From positions 806,001-870,000 of the forward strand of contig NZ_CP017560.1 of assembly GCF_001753205.1 (NCBI RefSeq): a stretch of 64,000 bases of DNA. The letters run 5' to 3'. The notes beneath the pieces are model-generated. The model did no database searches, had not been told where the DNA came from, and saw nothing but the letters and a program-made list of their open reading frames with translations. The position numbers and the translations under genes are program-made. Shown here piece after piece: positions 48,063 to 58,144 of the stretch. Source of the stretch: Sporosarcina ureilytica (GTDB lineage: Bacteria; Bacillota; Bacilli; Bacillales_A; Planococcaceae). Numbering within the stretch: the first letter of the stretch is position 1; every line of letters begins with the position of its first letter.

Positions 48063-49574
48063 ATGCAAAAAATAAAAGTAAATGCTACATTTGCGGAAGA
48101 TTGGATTCGGATGTTTGCGCATCTGGCGAATTTATTCTTCGAGCAATGTGAAATCATAACAGAAGAAAATCCCGAGGCGATGAATGTTCATTTTACAATT
48201 GATCATCAGCCGAATGGAGAAATTGTTGGACAGGCAAAACTCATTGCGAATGGATCAGAATTTGTCGCAACGTTTTCAGAACTAGCAGTTGAAGGAAAAC
48301 AAAGGTTAATCAATCGTCAACTTAAGCGAGTTCATTCACATGTCTTTTTGGAGGTATTAGAACAGGCAACTGAGATGACGCAGTCTTGGGGGATATTGAC
48401 GGGCATTCGTCCGATGAAGCTTTATCATAAATATCGTCAAGAAGGATTTAGCTCAGAAGAAGCGATTAAAAATATCATGACGAATTACCGTGTGTCTCGC
48501 GAAAAAAGTGAGTTGCTCGCTGAAATTGCTTCGATTCAAAAGAAAGCAGTTCCCGACTTATATGAGTTGAAAAATGAAGTGAGTATTTATATCGGCATTC
48601 CATTTTGTCCGACGAAATGTGCGTATTGCACGTTTCCCGCGTATGCCATCCGACGGACAAATGGGCGTGTGGATTCGTTTTTAGATGGCTTGCATGAAGA
48701 GATTCGTGAAATGGGGAAATGGTTGACGGAAAAGGATATGACCATTACGACGATTTATTTTGGGGGTGGCACACCAACTTCCATTGAAGCTGACGAAATG
48801 GATGCCTTATACAAAACGATGTATGATTCATTCCCAAATATGGATAAAGTGCGGGAAATCACTGTGGAAGCAGGTCGTCCAGATACAATCACGCCTGAGA
48901 AAATTGAGGTGTTGAAGAAGTGGGGGATTGACCGAATTAGTGTCAATCCACAATCCTATACAGACGAAACGCTGAAAGCAATTGGGCGTCATCATACGGT
49001 TCAAGAGACAATTGATAAGTTTTGGTTGTCTAGAAATATGGGTATGAAAAACATTAATATGGATTTAATTATTGGGTTGCCAAATGAAGGCATGGAAGAA
49101 TTTGAACATTCCTTGCAAGAAACGGCGAAAATGCAGCCTGAGTCGCTTACAATTCATACGTTGTCATTTAAGCGGGCATCTGCAATGTCACAAAATAGAG
49201 AGCGATATAAAGTTGCGGACCGCAAAACGGTGGAACGAATGATGAAGCGCGGTGAGAAATGGACTGCTGAAAACGGCTACCATCCTTATTACTTATATCG
49301 TCAAAAAAATATCTTAGGTAACTTGGAAAATGTGGGATACTCAAAACCAGGTGAGGAAAGTATATACAATATCGTCATTATGGAAGAAGTGCAGACGATT
49401 ATTGGAGTTGGTTGTGGAGCCTCGAGTAAATTTATTCACCCGGAAACAGGGAAGATTACACAGTTTTATAATCCGAAAGATCCAGCAGCGTATATTATGA
49501 CTTACGAAGAATCGATAGAGAAGAAATTAGCACACTTAGATGCGATTTTCCCGACTGTGGAAAAACCAGTGTGA
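48063..49574 (+). CDS. hemZ: Coproporphyrinogen dehydrogenase-like radical SAM protein HemZ
   Basis: Radical SAM enzyme of the HemN/HemZ group, tied to oxygen-independent haem synthesis. The SAM-cluster cysteines 182, 186 and 189 are in CPTKCAYC; GGGTPTS follows. An N-terminal ~165-residue extension and a TGIRPMKLYHK motif (about 122) mark HemZ rather than HemN. 503 aa. ATG 48063 has GAAGGTTGG upstream; TATAAT at 48025-48030 is a likely -10. Whether HemZ makes haem or transfers it is unsettled in the family. Confidence 0.93.
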   Translation: MQKIKVNATFAEDWIRMFAHLANLFFEQCEIITEENPEAMNVHFTIDHQPNGEIVGQAKLIANGSEFVATFSELAVEGKQRLINRQLKRVHSHVFLEVLEQATEMTQSWGILTGIRPMKLYHKYRQEGFSSEEAIKNIMTNYRVSREKSELLAEIASIQKKAVPDLYELKNEVSIYIGIPFCPTKCAYCTFPAYAIRRTNGRVDSFLDGLHEEIREMGKWLTEKDMTITTIYFGGGTPTSIEADEMDALYKTMYDSFPNMDKVREITVEAGRPDTITPEKIEVLKKWGIDRISVNPQSYTDETLKAIGRHHTVQETIDKFWLSRNMGMKNINMDLIIGLPNEGMEEFEHSLQETAKMQPESLTIHTLSFKRASAMSQNRERYKVADRKTVERMMKRGEKWTAENGYHPYYLYRQKNILGNLENVGYSKPGEESIYNIVIMEEVQTIIGVGCGASSKFIHPETGKITQFYNPKDPAAYIMTYEESIEKKLAHLDAIFPTVEKPV

Positions 49575-49582
49575 GGAGAATG

Positions 49583-49633
49583 AAACTCTTTTATGTGGAA
49601 AAAAATGATACTCCGCATGAAAGAGTTTTTTAT
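49583..49633 (+). terminator. Terminator of hemZ
   Basis: AACTCTTT-ATGTGG / CCGCAT-GAAAGAGTT imperfect stem followed by T6. Confidence 0.85.
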
Positions 49634-49722
49634 TTTAGGAACAAAAAATAAAGGAGTTTAGTTAAGTAAGTCGAATAGTATTAAGTGAATCACTATTCAT
49701 TTATTTGAAAGAGGTGGGGGAA

Positions 49723-50505
49723 TTGTCATATCAGACAATAAAATTAAAAAAAGAAGGGCGTTTAGCGCAGTTAACGCTTAATCGTCCGGATGCGATGAAT
49801 GCGATGGATGAGGTAATGATGAAGGAGTTAGCAGATGCTTTTGAAGCACTACAGCAAGACCATTCTGTACAAGTATTGCTTATCCATGGGGAAGGACGGG
49901 CATTTTCTGCAGGCGGGGATATTAAGAAAATGGTAGATTCGACGCGGCCGATGGAAATAGATAAAGTGATGCTAGACGTATCTCGCTTAGCGCTAGCATT
50001 ATATCGTTTGCCGCAAATTACAATTGCAACTGTCCATGGTGCGGCGGCAGGATTAGGGTTTAGCTTAGTGTTAGGATGCGACTATATTATCGCAGAGGAA
50101 GAAAGTAAGTTAGCGATGAACTTTATCGGAATCGGCTTAGTGCCTGATGGGGCAGGACACTTTTTCTTAAAGGAACGTGTGGGCGTTCCAGAAGCGAAGA
50201 AAATCATTTGGTCCGGGAAAGTGATGCCAGGGAAAGAAGCGCTAGAAGTCGGCTTAGCTGATGAAGTTGTCAGTGAAGGGCAGGCATTAAAAGCTGGTAA
50301 ACTTTATGCAGAAAAGTTATTAGCATCGCCAATTGCAGCAATGATTGCAACGAAGAAAATATTGCACGACGGTAAAATCGCAGATCTCGAAAATATTCTT
50401 AAGTTGGAAAGTGAATCACAAATTGCGATGCGGAAAACAACTGATCATATAGAAGGAATTAGAGCTTTCGTTGAAAAAAGAAAGCCTGTGTTTGTAGGGG
50501 AGTAA
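49723..50505 (+). CDS. yhaR: Enoyl-CoA hydratase/isomerase family protein YhaR
   Basis: Crotonase-fold enzyme, probably acting on an acyl-CoA. Oxyanion-hole segments GRAFSAGGDIKKM (about 58-70) and HGAAAGLGFSLVLGCDYIIA (about 105-124) are intact; LVPDGAGHFFL carries the region of the second catalytic acid (Asp rather than Glu). 260 aa. TTG 49723 with GAGGTGGGGG upstream. Matches the place of B. subtilis yhaR. Confidence 0.9.
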   Translation: MSYQTIKLKKEGRLAQLTLNRPDAMNAMDEVMMKELADAFEALQQDHSVQVLLIHGEGRAFSAGGDIKKMVDSTRPMEIDKVMLDVSRLALALYRLPQITIATVHGAAAGLGFSLVLGCDYIIAEEESKLAMNFIGIGLVPDGAGHFFLKERVGVPEAKKIIWSGKVMPGKEALEVGLADEVVSEGQALKAGKLYAEKLLASPIAAMIATKKILHDGKIADLENILKLESESQIAMRKTTDHIEGIRAFVEKRKPVFVGE

Positions 50506-50506
50506 T

Positions 50507-50551
50507 AAAAACACCGAACACCATCTAACTAGGAGGTGTTCGGTGTTTTTG
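50507..50551 (+). terminator. Terminator of yhaR
   Basis: AACACCGAACACC / GGTGTTCGGTGTT, 13-bp perfect stem, T5. Confidence 0.95.
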
Positions 50552-50569
50552 TATCAATCAAAAATACCG

Positions 50570-50612
50570 AGTATGTACCCGAGTGACTGTCGAGTATATA
50601 CCTGGTATTTTT
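50570..50612 (-). terminator. Terminator of mgsA
   Basis: Reverse strand: AAATACCAGGTATATACTCG... / CGGGTACATACTCGGTATTT with T5, abutting the mgsA stop. Confidence 0.8.
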
Positions 50613-51011
50613 TTATTTTTTCATATGTTTTCGCCAATCAAAATCGCCGCTTTCAATCGACTTAAGAAGAAGCTCGGCGGTTGCGCTATTTGTTGCGAGT
50701 GGAATTCGGTAAACATCGCAAAGTCGCAGCAAAGCACTTACGTCTGGTTCGTGGGGTTGAGCTGTGAGCGGATCGCGGAAGAAAATAATTAAATCGATGT
50801 CATCCGTTGCAATCATCGCCCCGATTTGTTGGTCGCCCCCTAAAGGCCCTGACATTAACCGTTCAATATTTAAGTTCGTCTCGGCCATAATTCTTTTACC
50901 CGTTGTGCCCGTCGAATATAGCTCCTGCTTCTGAAAAAAATGTTCGTATGCAATGGTAAAGTTGACCATCTCATTCTTCTTTTCGTCATGGGCGATTAAA
51001 GCAATTTTCAT
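50613..51011 (-). CDS. mgsA: Methylglyoxal synthase MgsA
   Basis: Converts dihydroxyacetone phosphate to methylglyoxal and phosphate, a bypass of lower glycolysis. [14 protein letters not shown] (about 61-74) carries the catalytic Asp; STGTTGK (about 35-41) binds phosphate; [20 protein letters not shown] is typical. 132 aa. ATG 51011 with AAGAGGTG upstream. In many bacilli mgsA lies in the dapB cluster; here it sits alone between yhaR and yhaQ. Confidence 0.95.
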   Translation of the reverse strand: MKIALIAHDEKKNEMVNFTIAYEHFFQKQELYSTGTTGKRIMAETNLNIERLMSGPLGGDQQIGAMIATDDIDLIIFFRDPLTAQPHEPDVSALLRLCDVYRIPLATNSATAELLLKSIESGDFDWRKHMKK

Positions 51012-51106
51012 AACAACACCTCTTCTAATCATCAGTTTACATGTATCAAAATCACACGACGCAATTTTTAAAAAATCTCTCGAAAATTGTGTCGGTACCA
51101 AAAACA

Positions 51107-51292
51107 TTAGCTATGAAATAGGATCAGTTTCCCGGTTGGAGATGCGAGACGATGCGTAGATTCGAGTAGGTTTTTTTCCTCAAGAATCGCATGTCCTTTT
51201 ACTTTTGCTTCTTCATCATTGGCAGCTTCAACAGATTCATCCATAACGACAGTTCCATTTGATTCGTATGCTGTTAGTTTGTACACTTTCAT
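51107..51292 (-). CDS. yhzD: YhzD-like small protein
   Basis: 61-aa protein of unknown function. [13 protein letters not shown] at the start, [20 protein letters not shown] and the end [16 protein letters not shown] fit my recollection of B. subtilis YhzD. ATG with GGGGGAG 8 nt upstream. Upstream of mgsA on the same strand. Confidence 0.8.
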   Translation of the reverse strand: MKVYKLTAYESNGTVVMDESVEAANDEEAKVKGHAILEEKNLLESTHRLASPTGKLILFHS

Positions 51293-51594
51293 GATTTTCT
51301 CTCCCCCATTCATTGACTGCTTTTAGTATACTATGAAATATTTTAAAATGGAACTTGAAAAATCGGCTTGACGCGCATCGAATGTAAAGTAGATACTACC
51401 AGTAGTATGCATGACTTAAGCACAAATCAAATTTCGGTTAGTTTTATTTTCGCCCGAACGTAGCTGATGTAATTCATCTCTTCTATAATTTTAGCGGCTT
51501 TGAGCGTACTAAACATTAATTCAGCAATAAAATTGAAACTTCTATCATAGAAATTCGTATATGATTAGTATGGATGAAAGGGAGGAAATTTGTC
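51293..51594. other. Divergent intergenic region yhzD-yhaQ
   Basis: About 300 nt without a supported gene. A perfect 6-1-6 palindrome TTCTATCATAGAA lies at 51540-51552, 43 nt before yhaQ, near a possible -35 TTGAAA; it could be an operator. Nothing else stands out. Confidence 0.4.
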
Positions 51595-52494
51595 ATGAGT
51601 TTGCAACTAGAGAACGTAACGAAACGTTTTGGTAATTTTACAGCCGTTGATAATTTAACATTATCGGTTGAACAAGGAACGATGTATGGATTTTTAGGCG
51701 CGAATGGAGCTGGAAAAACGACAACGTTTCGAATGATTTTAGGCTTATTAAATGCAAATGAAGGAAGAATTACGTGGAATGATTCAGCCATTTCCTATGC
51801 GACTAGCCCGGAAATTGGCTATTTGCCGGAAGAAAGAGGCCTTTATCCAAAAATGAAAGTTGAAGATCAGTTGATTTTCCTAGGGCAATTAAGAGGCATG
51901 AAAAAAGCAGATGCGAAAGCTGCATTGAAACAATGGTTGGAGAGAATGGAAATCCCTCATTATGCGAATAAAAAGGTAGAAGAACTATCCAAAGGAAATC
52001 AACAAAAAATTCAAGTCATCGCCTCGCTTATACATCAGCCACGATTGCTCATATTAGACGAACCGTTTTCAGGATTAGACCCTGTTAACGTTGAGATGCT
52101 GAAAAATGCAATTCTCGAATTTAGAAACAACGGTGCGACAATCATTTTTTCAAGTCACCGCATGGATCACGTTGAAGAGTTATGTGAACAGTTAAGCATT
52201 ATTCATCATGGAAAACAAGTTGTGAATGGTTCATTACGAGAAGTAAAGCGATCATTCGGCAAGCAAAATGTTCGAATCCACTCGGAATATGACTTATCTT
52301 CACTTGCCAATATTGTAGGGGTTACTTCAATACAAAAGTCAATTGAAGGTGCTGTCTTTCAAGTCGAAACAGAACAAGTAGCTCATTCGCTTTTGGAAGC
52401 TGCATTACAATTCGGTGCAGTTCGTCATTTTGCCATTGAAGAACCATCCTTGCAAGATATTTTTATTGAAAAGGTGGGGAACGTACATGCGTGA
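51595..52494 (+). CDS. yhaQ: ABC transporter ATPase YhaQ
   Basis: ATPase of a NatAB-like exporter. Walker A GANGAGKTT near 37, signature LSKGNQQK near 134, Walker B LILDEPFSGLD near 155, H-loop SSHRMDH. The C-terminal ~80 residues are the family extension. 299 aa. ATG 51595 with GGGAGG 9 nt upstream. Overlaps yhaP by 8 nt. Sodium or antibiotic-peptide export is suggested by the family only. Confidence 0.92.
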   Translation: MSLQLENVTKRFGNFTAVDNLTLSVEQGTMYGFLGANGAGKTTTFRMILGLLNANEGRITWNDSAISYATSPEIGYLPEERGLYPKMKVEDQLIFLGQLRGMKKADAKAALKQWLERMEIPHYANKKVEELSKGNQQKIQVIASLIHQPRLLILDEPFSGLDPVNVEMLKNAILEFRNNGATIIFSSHRMDHVEELCEQLSIIHHGKQVVNGSLREVKRSFGKQNVRIHSEYDLSSLANIVGVTSIQKSIEGAVFQVETEQVAHSLLEAALQFGAVRHFAIEEPSLQDIFIEKVGNVHA

Positions 52495-53746
52495 ATTTAT
52501 GCTGATTTTCAAGCAGGCATTCGTCACGAAGGGAAAAACGAAGTCGTTTATAATTACGACTGCGATTATGATTGCCGGTATTTTTTTATTAGCCAACATG
52601 ACTTCGATTATTGATACAGTTAAAAAGATTGGTGGCGAGAGTTCTGAAGAGATTTTATATGTCTTTGATGAAAGTGGCCAAGTATTTGAAAGTTTAGAAG
52701 CACAATTTATGCTTAATGAGTCAGAAGTTACGTTGAATTTAAGTACAAAAGATAGAGAGGCCTTAATCGAGGAAGTGAGAAACGATGAAATTGACTCGTT
52801 AGTTGTGATTGATTTAACAGCCGACAATACAATCGAATCCACTTATTACACAATGAGTTCAATGGAATTTATGCTTCCCATGATGATTGAAGATGCGCTT
52901 CAATCCATCCAAACGGAAATGAAAGCAGCAGAACTTTCCTTGACAGGGGAGCAAGTGCAAACATTATTTACACCGGTTCAATTTGAAACACATTCCCTCT
53001 CGCCTTCTGCAAAGTCTGAAGAAGAGTTAAATCAAGCGCGCGGGCTTGTTTATGTATTGATGTTCTTAATCTACTTTGCGGTCATTTTTTATTCTAATAT
53101 GATTGCAATGGAAGTGGCCACAGAAAAATCTTCACGTGTGATGGAAATATTAATTTCGAGTGTGTCACCAGTTAAACATTTATTTGCCAAAGTACTGGGC
53201 ATTGGTACACTTGGTTTATTACAAATGGCACTGCTCGGAGCTTCGGCTTTTATCGCATTGAAAACTACTTCAGCAGATATGGTTGACGGCTTATTCATGT
53301 TTTTTGGCTTTTCGAACTTGGATGTCGGGACAATTATTTATGCGATCGTCTTCTTTTTGCTTGGGTATTTCTTATATGCAACGCTTGCAGCACTTTTAGG
53401 TTCGCTCGTCAGTCGTACAGAAGATGTAAACCAAATGATTATGCCGATGACATTTCTGATCATTATAGCGTTTATGCTTGCAGCGGCGGGAATTGGCAAC
53501 CCTGAGTTGGCGTACTTGAAGTATACATCGTATATCCCTTTCTTCGCACCACTCGTCATGTTTTTACGGGTTGGGATGCTTGACTTGCCGATGTGGGAGC
53601 CAATATTATCGATTGCGATTATGCTCATTACCATTTTTATCTTTGGCTGGTTTGGTGCGCGCGTGTACAAAGGCGGCGTCTTGATGTATGGCCCATCACG
53701 CTCGTTGAAAGATGTTAAAAAAGCGATTCAGCTTGGGAAAGAATAA
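52487..53746 (+). CDS. yhaP: ABC transporter permease YhaP
   Basis: NatB/ABC-2 type permease, partner of YhaQ. One N-terminal helix, a large extracytoplasmic domain (about 45-180) and five or six C-terminal helices, with EVATEKSSRVMEILISSVSPVKHLFAK as the ABC-2 cytoplasmic coupling motif. 419 aa. ATG 52487 with AAAGGTGGGG inside the end of yhaQ. Confidence 0.92.
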   Translation: MREFMLIFKQAFVTKGKTKSFIITTAIMIAGIFLLANMTSIIDTVKKIGGESSEEILYVFDESGQVFESLEAQFMLNESEVTLNLSTKDREALIEEVRNDEIDSLVVIDLTADNTIESTYYTMSSMEFMLPMMIEDALQSIQTEMKAAELSLTGEQVQTLFTPVQFETHSLSPSAKSEEELNQARGLVYVLMFLIYFAVIFYSNMIAMEVATEKSSRVMEILISSVSPVKHLFAKVLGIGTLGLLQMALLGASAFIALKTTSADMVDGLFMFFGFSNLDVGTIIYAIVFFLLGYFLYATLAALLGSLVSRTEDVNQMIMPMTFLIIIAFMLAAAGIGNPELAYLKYTSYIPFFAPLVMFLRVGMLDLPMWEPILSIAIMLITIFIFGWFGARVYKGGVLMYGPSRSLKDVKKAIQLGKE

Positions 53747-53785
53747 CCCGTTCGGAAAATTTTAGGATGATAATGAATCAAATAT

Positions 53786-53838
53786 GAATCCACCTAGAAG
53801 AACAAGCCTTGTTGCTTTGCCTGAAGGTGGATTTTTTA
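53786..53838 (+). terminator. Terminator of yhaQP
   Basis: AATCCACCT / AGGTGGATT with T6; an inner ACAAG-C-CTTGT pairing lies in the loop. Confidence 0.85.
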
Positions 53839-53857
53839 TATCAAGTATTGTAATTCT

Positions 53858-53950
53858 CAGCCCGCGCCTCGTGAAATCCTCTCCCAGATCCTCGAACTCC
53901 GTCCTCACCACGAACTCCGCTGCCTCTTTTGCGAATTCCTCCCTCCGCCA
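53858..53950. repeat. GC-rich island between yhaP and yhaO
   Basis: About 93 nt markedly richer in C and G than the flanks, with CGAACTCCG twice (53893-53901, 53911-53919). The reverse strand stays open in one frame with charged, helix-like content but has no start or SD of its own. It may be a dispersed repeat or a relic of a coding segment. No support for a gene. Confidence 0.4.
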
Positions 53951-54044
53951 AACAAACACAACAGTTATAGAAGGCGTTTCACGAAACGAACCATCTATGA
54001 TAAAATAAGAACAAATATTCGTTGTGCGAGGGGGAGGGATTCTT

Positions 54045-55262
54045 TTGTCGAAGATTCGTTTTTTACATACAGCTGATTTACATCTTGACACGCCATTTAA
54101 AGGAATGACCGGTTTACCAATAGAACGGTTCGACCAACTAAGGAATAGTACGTTTGAGGCCTTTTCCAATTTAATAAAGCATGCGATCAAAACGAAACCA
54201 GATTTTGTGCTCATTGTTGGTGATATTTATGACGGGGAAGACAGGAGTCTACGCGCTCAATTAAAGTTCCAAACAGGAATGAAAAAGTTGGATGCTGCCG
54301 ATATTCCTGTATTGATTTCTTACGGAAATCATGACCATTTGAAAGGGAATTGGACAAGGTTTGATTTACCGAAAAACGTTCATGTTTTTGATGAGAAAGT
54401 AGGAACACGAACGTTAAAGATTCGGGGAGAAACGGTGAATATTTACGGTTTTAGTTACGGTGAACGTCATATTCGGGAAGCGATGGTTGAACAGTATCCG
54501 GTTGCACCATCGGAAGGCATTCATATCGGTTTATTACATGGGAGTCTAGTGGGCGATGAATCCCATGCAGTCTATGCACCTTTTACAAAAGAAGCATTGC
54601 TGTCAAAGCGCTATGATTACTGGGCACTTGGCCATATTCACAAACGACAACAGCTTCATCAAGAACCTCCAATTGTGTATCCAGGTAATTTACAAGGACG
54701 ACATCGAAATGAACGGGGCATGAAAGGATTTTACGAAGTGATGCTTTCAAAAGAAGATGCACAACTCGAATTTGTTCCTGCCTCCACTATTGTATTTGAG
54801 CAACTACCGATTTCTTGTGCGGGTGTTAAACATGCAGGGCAATGGTTTGAGGTTTGTACAACAGCATTAGACGCCTTCCAAGCAAAACAAGGTGCAGCCA
54901 TTATAGAACTTCAAATGATAGATATTGATGAAGATGCGGCGGAATTATTTAAACAATCTACTGATGAAGAATGGTTAATGACATTACGTGAATTTTTGCA
55001 AGAGCTAGAGCCTTTTGTTTGGATTAGCCGTATAAGTTACGAGCGAACATTTATAAATCATGATGTCACTGAGACGCTCATGAACCCAATTATATCAACA
55101 ATGGAAAGTTGGACATCGGAACAATGGCAAGACGTATTACAAGACGTTTATCAACATGCACGAAGCCTCAAATACTTGGAACGATTAACGGAAGATGACT
55201 TCATTGACATTCAAGCTGAAGCAGAAAAACAACTGATTGCCGAACTGTCAGAAAGGAAGTGA
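54045..55262 (+). CDS. yhaO: SbcD-like metallophosphoesterase/exonuclease YhaO
   Basis: DNA repair exonuclease subunit of the Mre11/SbcD type. Phosphoesterase motifs in order: FLHTADLHLD (about 6-15), GDIYDGE (about 65), SYGNHDHL (about 95), LLHGS and GHIHKRQ. 405 aa. TTG 54045 with GGGGAGG 8 nt upstream. Forms an operon with yhaN and yhaM; in B. subtilis YhaO and YhaN are needed for efficient DNA damage handling. Confidence 0.92.
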   Translation: MSKIRFLHTADLHLDTPFKGMTGLPIERFDQLRNSTFEAFSNLIKHAIKTKPDFVLIVGDIYDGEDRSLRAQLKFQTGMKKLDAADIPVLISYGNHDHLKGNWTRFDLPKNVHVFDEKVGTRTLKIRGETVNIYGFSYGERHIREAMVEQYPVAPSEGIHIGLLHGSLVGDESHAVYAPFTKEALLSKRYDYWALGHIHKRQQLHQEPPIVYPGNLQGRHRNERGMKGFYEVMLSKEDAQLEFVPASTIVFEQLPISCAGVKHAGQWFEVCTTALDAFQAKQGAAIIELQMIDIDEDAAELFKQSTDEEWLMTLREFLQELEPFVWISRISYERTFINHDVTETLMNPIISTMESWTSEQWQDVLQDVYQHARSLKYLERLTEDDFIDIQAEAEKQLIAELSERK

Positions 55263-55270
55263 GATAGCTC

Positions 55271-58144
55271 TTGAAAATTGATAAGTTAGTCATTTATGGT
55301 TTTGGGAAACATGAAAACGTGACGATTGAACTTGGCCCGACGATGAACGTACTTTATGGACATAACGAGGCAGGAAAAACGACGATTCAGCAATTCATTT
55401 TACATATTTTATTTGGCTTTCCTGCTCGAAATAGTCCGCTTTTACGCTATGAGCCGAAGTCGGGTGGAAGATACGGTGGGCAAGTTCATCTTGATGACAA
55501 ATTATATGGAAAGTGTATTGTAGAACGAATTCGTGGAAAATCAGCTGGAGATGTAACCGTGTATTTTGAAAACGGAGAGAAAGGTGAGCAGGAAGCGTTA
55601 AATAAACTGCTTAGGCAATATGATCGTGCTTCGTTTGAGTCTATTTTTGCTTTTTCGCTTTTACAACTTCAAGGTTTTGAGAAAATGGATGAACACGAAT
55701 TGAGTCGTACGCTCCTCGCTTCGGGGACTACGGGTGTTGACGATTTATTGAAAGTTGAAGCAAAGATGGAAAGAGAAATGGATTTACTATTTAAGAAAAA
55801 TGGTAGAAATCCAGCGATTAATGCGAAGTTAAGCGAACTTCGGACATTGGAAACTCAGCTCCAAGAAGAACAAAAAAAGCTTGAAAATTATGCGCCAGCC
55901 ATTCGTCGAATTAAAGAAATTGATGAACAATTGATGGTGTTACGAGAACAGAAAAAGGAGTATAATGACCAAGTTGGGGAGTTAACAGTAAAGCGGCAAG
56001 TTTTACCGCTTTATTTAAAAAAGCGAACCCTTGAACATCAATATAAGTCTGTGAAAGACCTTCGTTTTCCAACGGACGGAATGGAACGCTATGAGTCATT
56101 TGTGAATAAACTTGCGGATGCAGAAGCGTCATACATCAGTATTGAACGGGAAATTGAAAAGATAGAAGAAGTATTATCGGAAAAAGTGGAAGAAGAAAAG
56201 TTTGCCAATTTGGAGCGATTGGTCGCAATGGAGTCCGAATGGCATCGTTGGCTTTCCGCGTTATCTGCTTTGAAAAGTGATTACGAACAGGTGAAGAAAC
56301 GGAAAGAACGATTGCTATCGCGGCTTGGTATTCAAACAGATGGGGAAGTAATGGGGCTTTTACAAGCAGACGTTTCCATTCGAAAAGAAGAGGAAATGTA
56401 TGAGTTGCTAGAAAACATGAAAACGTATCATCAGGAACTTGGAAATGTAGAAGCCGAACTTCAAAAGTTGCGAGAAGAAATTGAAGGCATGAAGGAAAGA
56501 GTGCAGTTATTAACACCTCCTTCAGAAGAGGATGTTAGAAAAGCGGAAGCGTGGCCGAAAATTCGTCAACGGGTGGCCGAGGCAAAAGCTTATGTCACAT
56601 TAAATGAACAGCAACAAAATTCCTCCAAAAATTTTGGGATAGCAATTCTTGCCTTTACGCTTTTATTAGCAGGGTACGGCATGTTTTCGGAGCAGTATGG
56701 AATTTTATTCATAAGTGTCCTTATTTCAGGTATTGCCTTTTTTTTAATGAAAAGACAAACAAAAGATCCTCAATTAGAAGAAATGCAAGTGATTATCTCG
56801 ACTTATGAAGGACAAGAGAATGAAATCGAATCGATTCTTTCGCACGTTGAAACATATGAAAAACATAAGCACCAACTGGAAGAGAATTTGGCCAATGCTG
56901 AACAGGATGCGTATCATTTAGAAGTAACTTATCGCGAGCTAGAGGAGAAGAGCATTCAAACCGAGGCGTTATTACAGTCTTTTTTGGCCGAGTATGGCAT
57001 TGATGGATTGCCGTCAGCCAGCATTATACCTGAACTTTTCCGCATGATTCGTGACACGCAAGAAGCGATTCGCCAAATGGAAAATATTGATATCGAACAA
57101 CAACGTTTAGCGGAACAAATTCAACATCGACTTATAGAAAGTGAGCGTGTTTTGCAACAATCTATCCCGCAAGAAGCATTATATGAATTTATTCGAAAAG
57201 CGTATCATGAGTTGACACAAGGGATAAAACGCCAGCAGGTACAAGTGAAGAGAAAAGAACAATTAGAAAAAGAGTTACAGGAAGTAAAAGCACTTGTCAG
57301 TTTGCTCAATACGCATAAACAAACATTATTTGAGGATGCTCAAGTTGAAACGGAAGAAGCGTTTTACCATGCAAACAAGATGCAACGTGATAAAGAAGCA
57401 CTTCAAGAACAACTTGTGAATATTGAACTGCAATTAGCTGTCAATGGCGAGGTAGAAATTGACCCTGCTTGCATGGATGCAGATATAGAAAAAGCATTGA
57501 TTCAAACGAAAAAGTCGATCGAGGAAATCGAACAACAGTACAATGAGTTAATCGATGAAAAAGCGACCCTTGTCAATCAAACAAATGAATTGCTGACGGA
57601 TGACACTTATGGAAACCTTCAACAACAATTTGAAGTAGAACGTGCACAATTTATGGAGCTTGCAAGGAAGTGGGCCTCCCAAAAAGCCCTTGCTGCAGCA
57701 ATCCAGCAAATGATGAACGACTTAAAAGAGAAGAAATTCCCATATGTATTAAAAGAAGCAGAACAGCTATTTAAAAAATTAACAGGCGGACAGTATGAGT
57801 CGATGGTCATTACAGAACAAGGTTATTTTGAAGTTGTATCTAAAGCGGGTATGCATTTTCCAATTGTTGAGCTAAGCCAAGCGACGAAAGAACAGGCGTA
57901 TATCTCACTACGATTAGCACTTGCCGCATCCATTTTTGAGACCGCACCTTTTCCAATTATTATGGACGATCCATTTGTTCACTTTGATGAATGTCGACTT
58001 TCGCATATAATTAAAGTACTGGACCAATTAAAAGAACATCAATTCATTTATTTTACTTGCCACGAAGAGATGAAGAATCATTGGCAAGAAGCAACAGCTA
58101 TTAATGTTTCCGCGATTGGAAGCAAACAGGGGGCGAATATGTGA
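55271..58144 (+). CDS. yhaN: SbcC/Rad50-like ATPase YhaN
   Basis: Large ATPase partner of YhaO. N-terminal Walker [10 protein letters not shown] (about 30-38), C-terminal Walker [14 protein letters not shown] (about 893-905), joined by long coiled coils (about 190-460 and 500-840). Two adjacent hydrophobic helices around 458-497 ([18 protein letters not shown] and [16 protein letters not shown]) interrupt the coil, suggesting a membrane-bound member. 957 aa. TTG start with AGGAAGTGAG. Its stop overlaps the yhaM start (ATGTGATG). Confidence 0.92.
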   Translation: MKIDKLVIYGFGKHENVTIELGPTMNVLYGHNEAGKTTIQQFILHILFGFPARNSPLLRYEPKSGGRYGGQVHLDDKLYGKCIVERIRGKSAGDVTVYFENGEKGEQEALNKLLRQYDRASFESIFAFSLLQLQGFEKMDEHELSRTLLASGTTGVDDLLKVEAKMEREMDLLFKKNGRNPAINAKLSELRTLETQLQEEQKKLENYAPAIRRIKEIDEQLMVLREQKKEYNDQVGELTVKRQVLPLYLKKRTLEHQYKSVKDLRFPTDGMERYESFVNKLADAEASYISIEREIEKIEEVLSEKVEEEKFANLERLVAMESEWHRWLSALSALKSDYEQVKKRKERLLSRLGIQTDGEVMGLLQADVSIRKEEEMYELLENMKTYHQELGNVEAELQKLREEIEGMKERVQLLTPPSEEDVRKAEAWPKIRQRVAEAKAYVTLNEQQQNSSKNFGIAILAFTLLLAGYGMFSEQYGILFISVLISGIAFFLMKRQTKDPQLEEMQVIISTYEGQENEIESILSHVETYEKHKHQLEENLANAEQDAYHLEVTYRELEEKSIQTEALLQSFLAEYGIDGLPSASIIPELFRMIRDTQEAIRQMENIDIEQQRLAEQIQHRLIESERVLQQSIPQEALYEFIRKAYHELTQGIKRQQVQVKRKEQLEKELQEVKALVSLLNTHKQTLFEDAQVETEEAFYHANKMQRDKEALQEQLVNIELQLAVNGEVEIDPACMDADIEKALIQTKKSIEEIEQQYNELIDEKATLVNQTNELLTDDTYGNLQQQFEVERAQFMELARKWASQKALAAAIQQMMNDLKEKKFPYVLKEAEQLFKKLTGGQYESMVITEQGYFEVVSKAGMHFPIVELSQATKEQAYISLRLALAASIFETAPFPIIMDDPFVHFDECRLSHIIKVLDQLKEHQFIYFTCHEEMKNHWQEATAINVSAIGSKQGANM

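Noticed and set aside
53762..54214. Reverse 150-codon frame spanning the GC-rich island
   Set aside because: It overlaps the yhaP terminator and the start of yhaO, has no SD, and composition changes abruptly within it.
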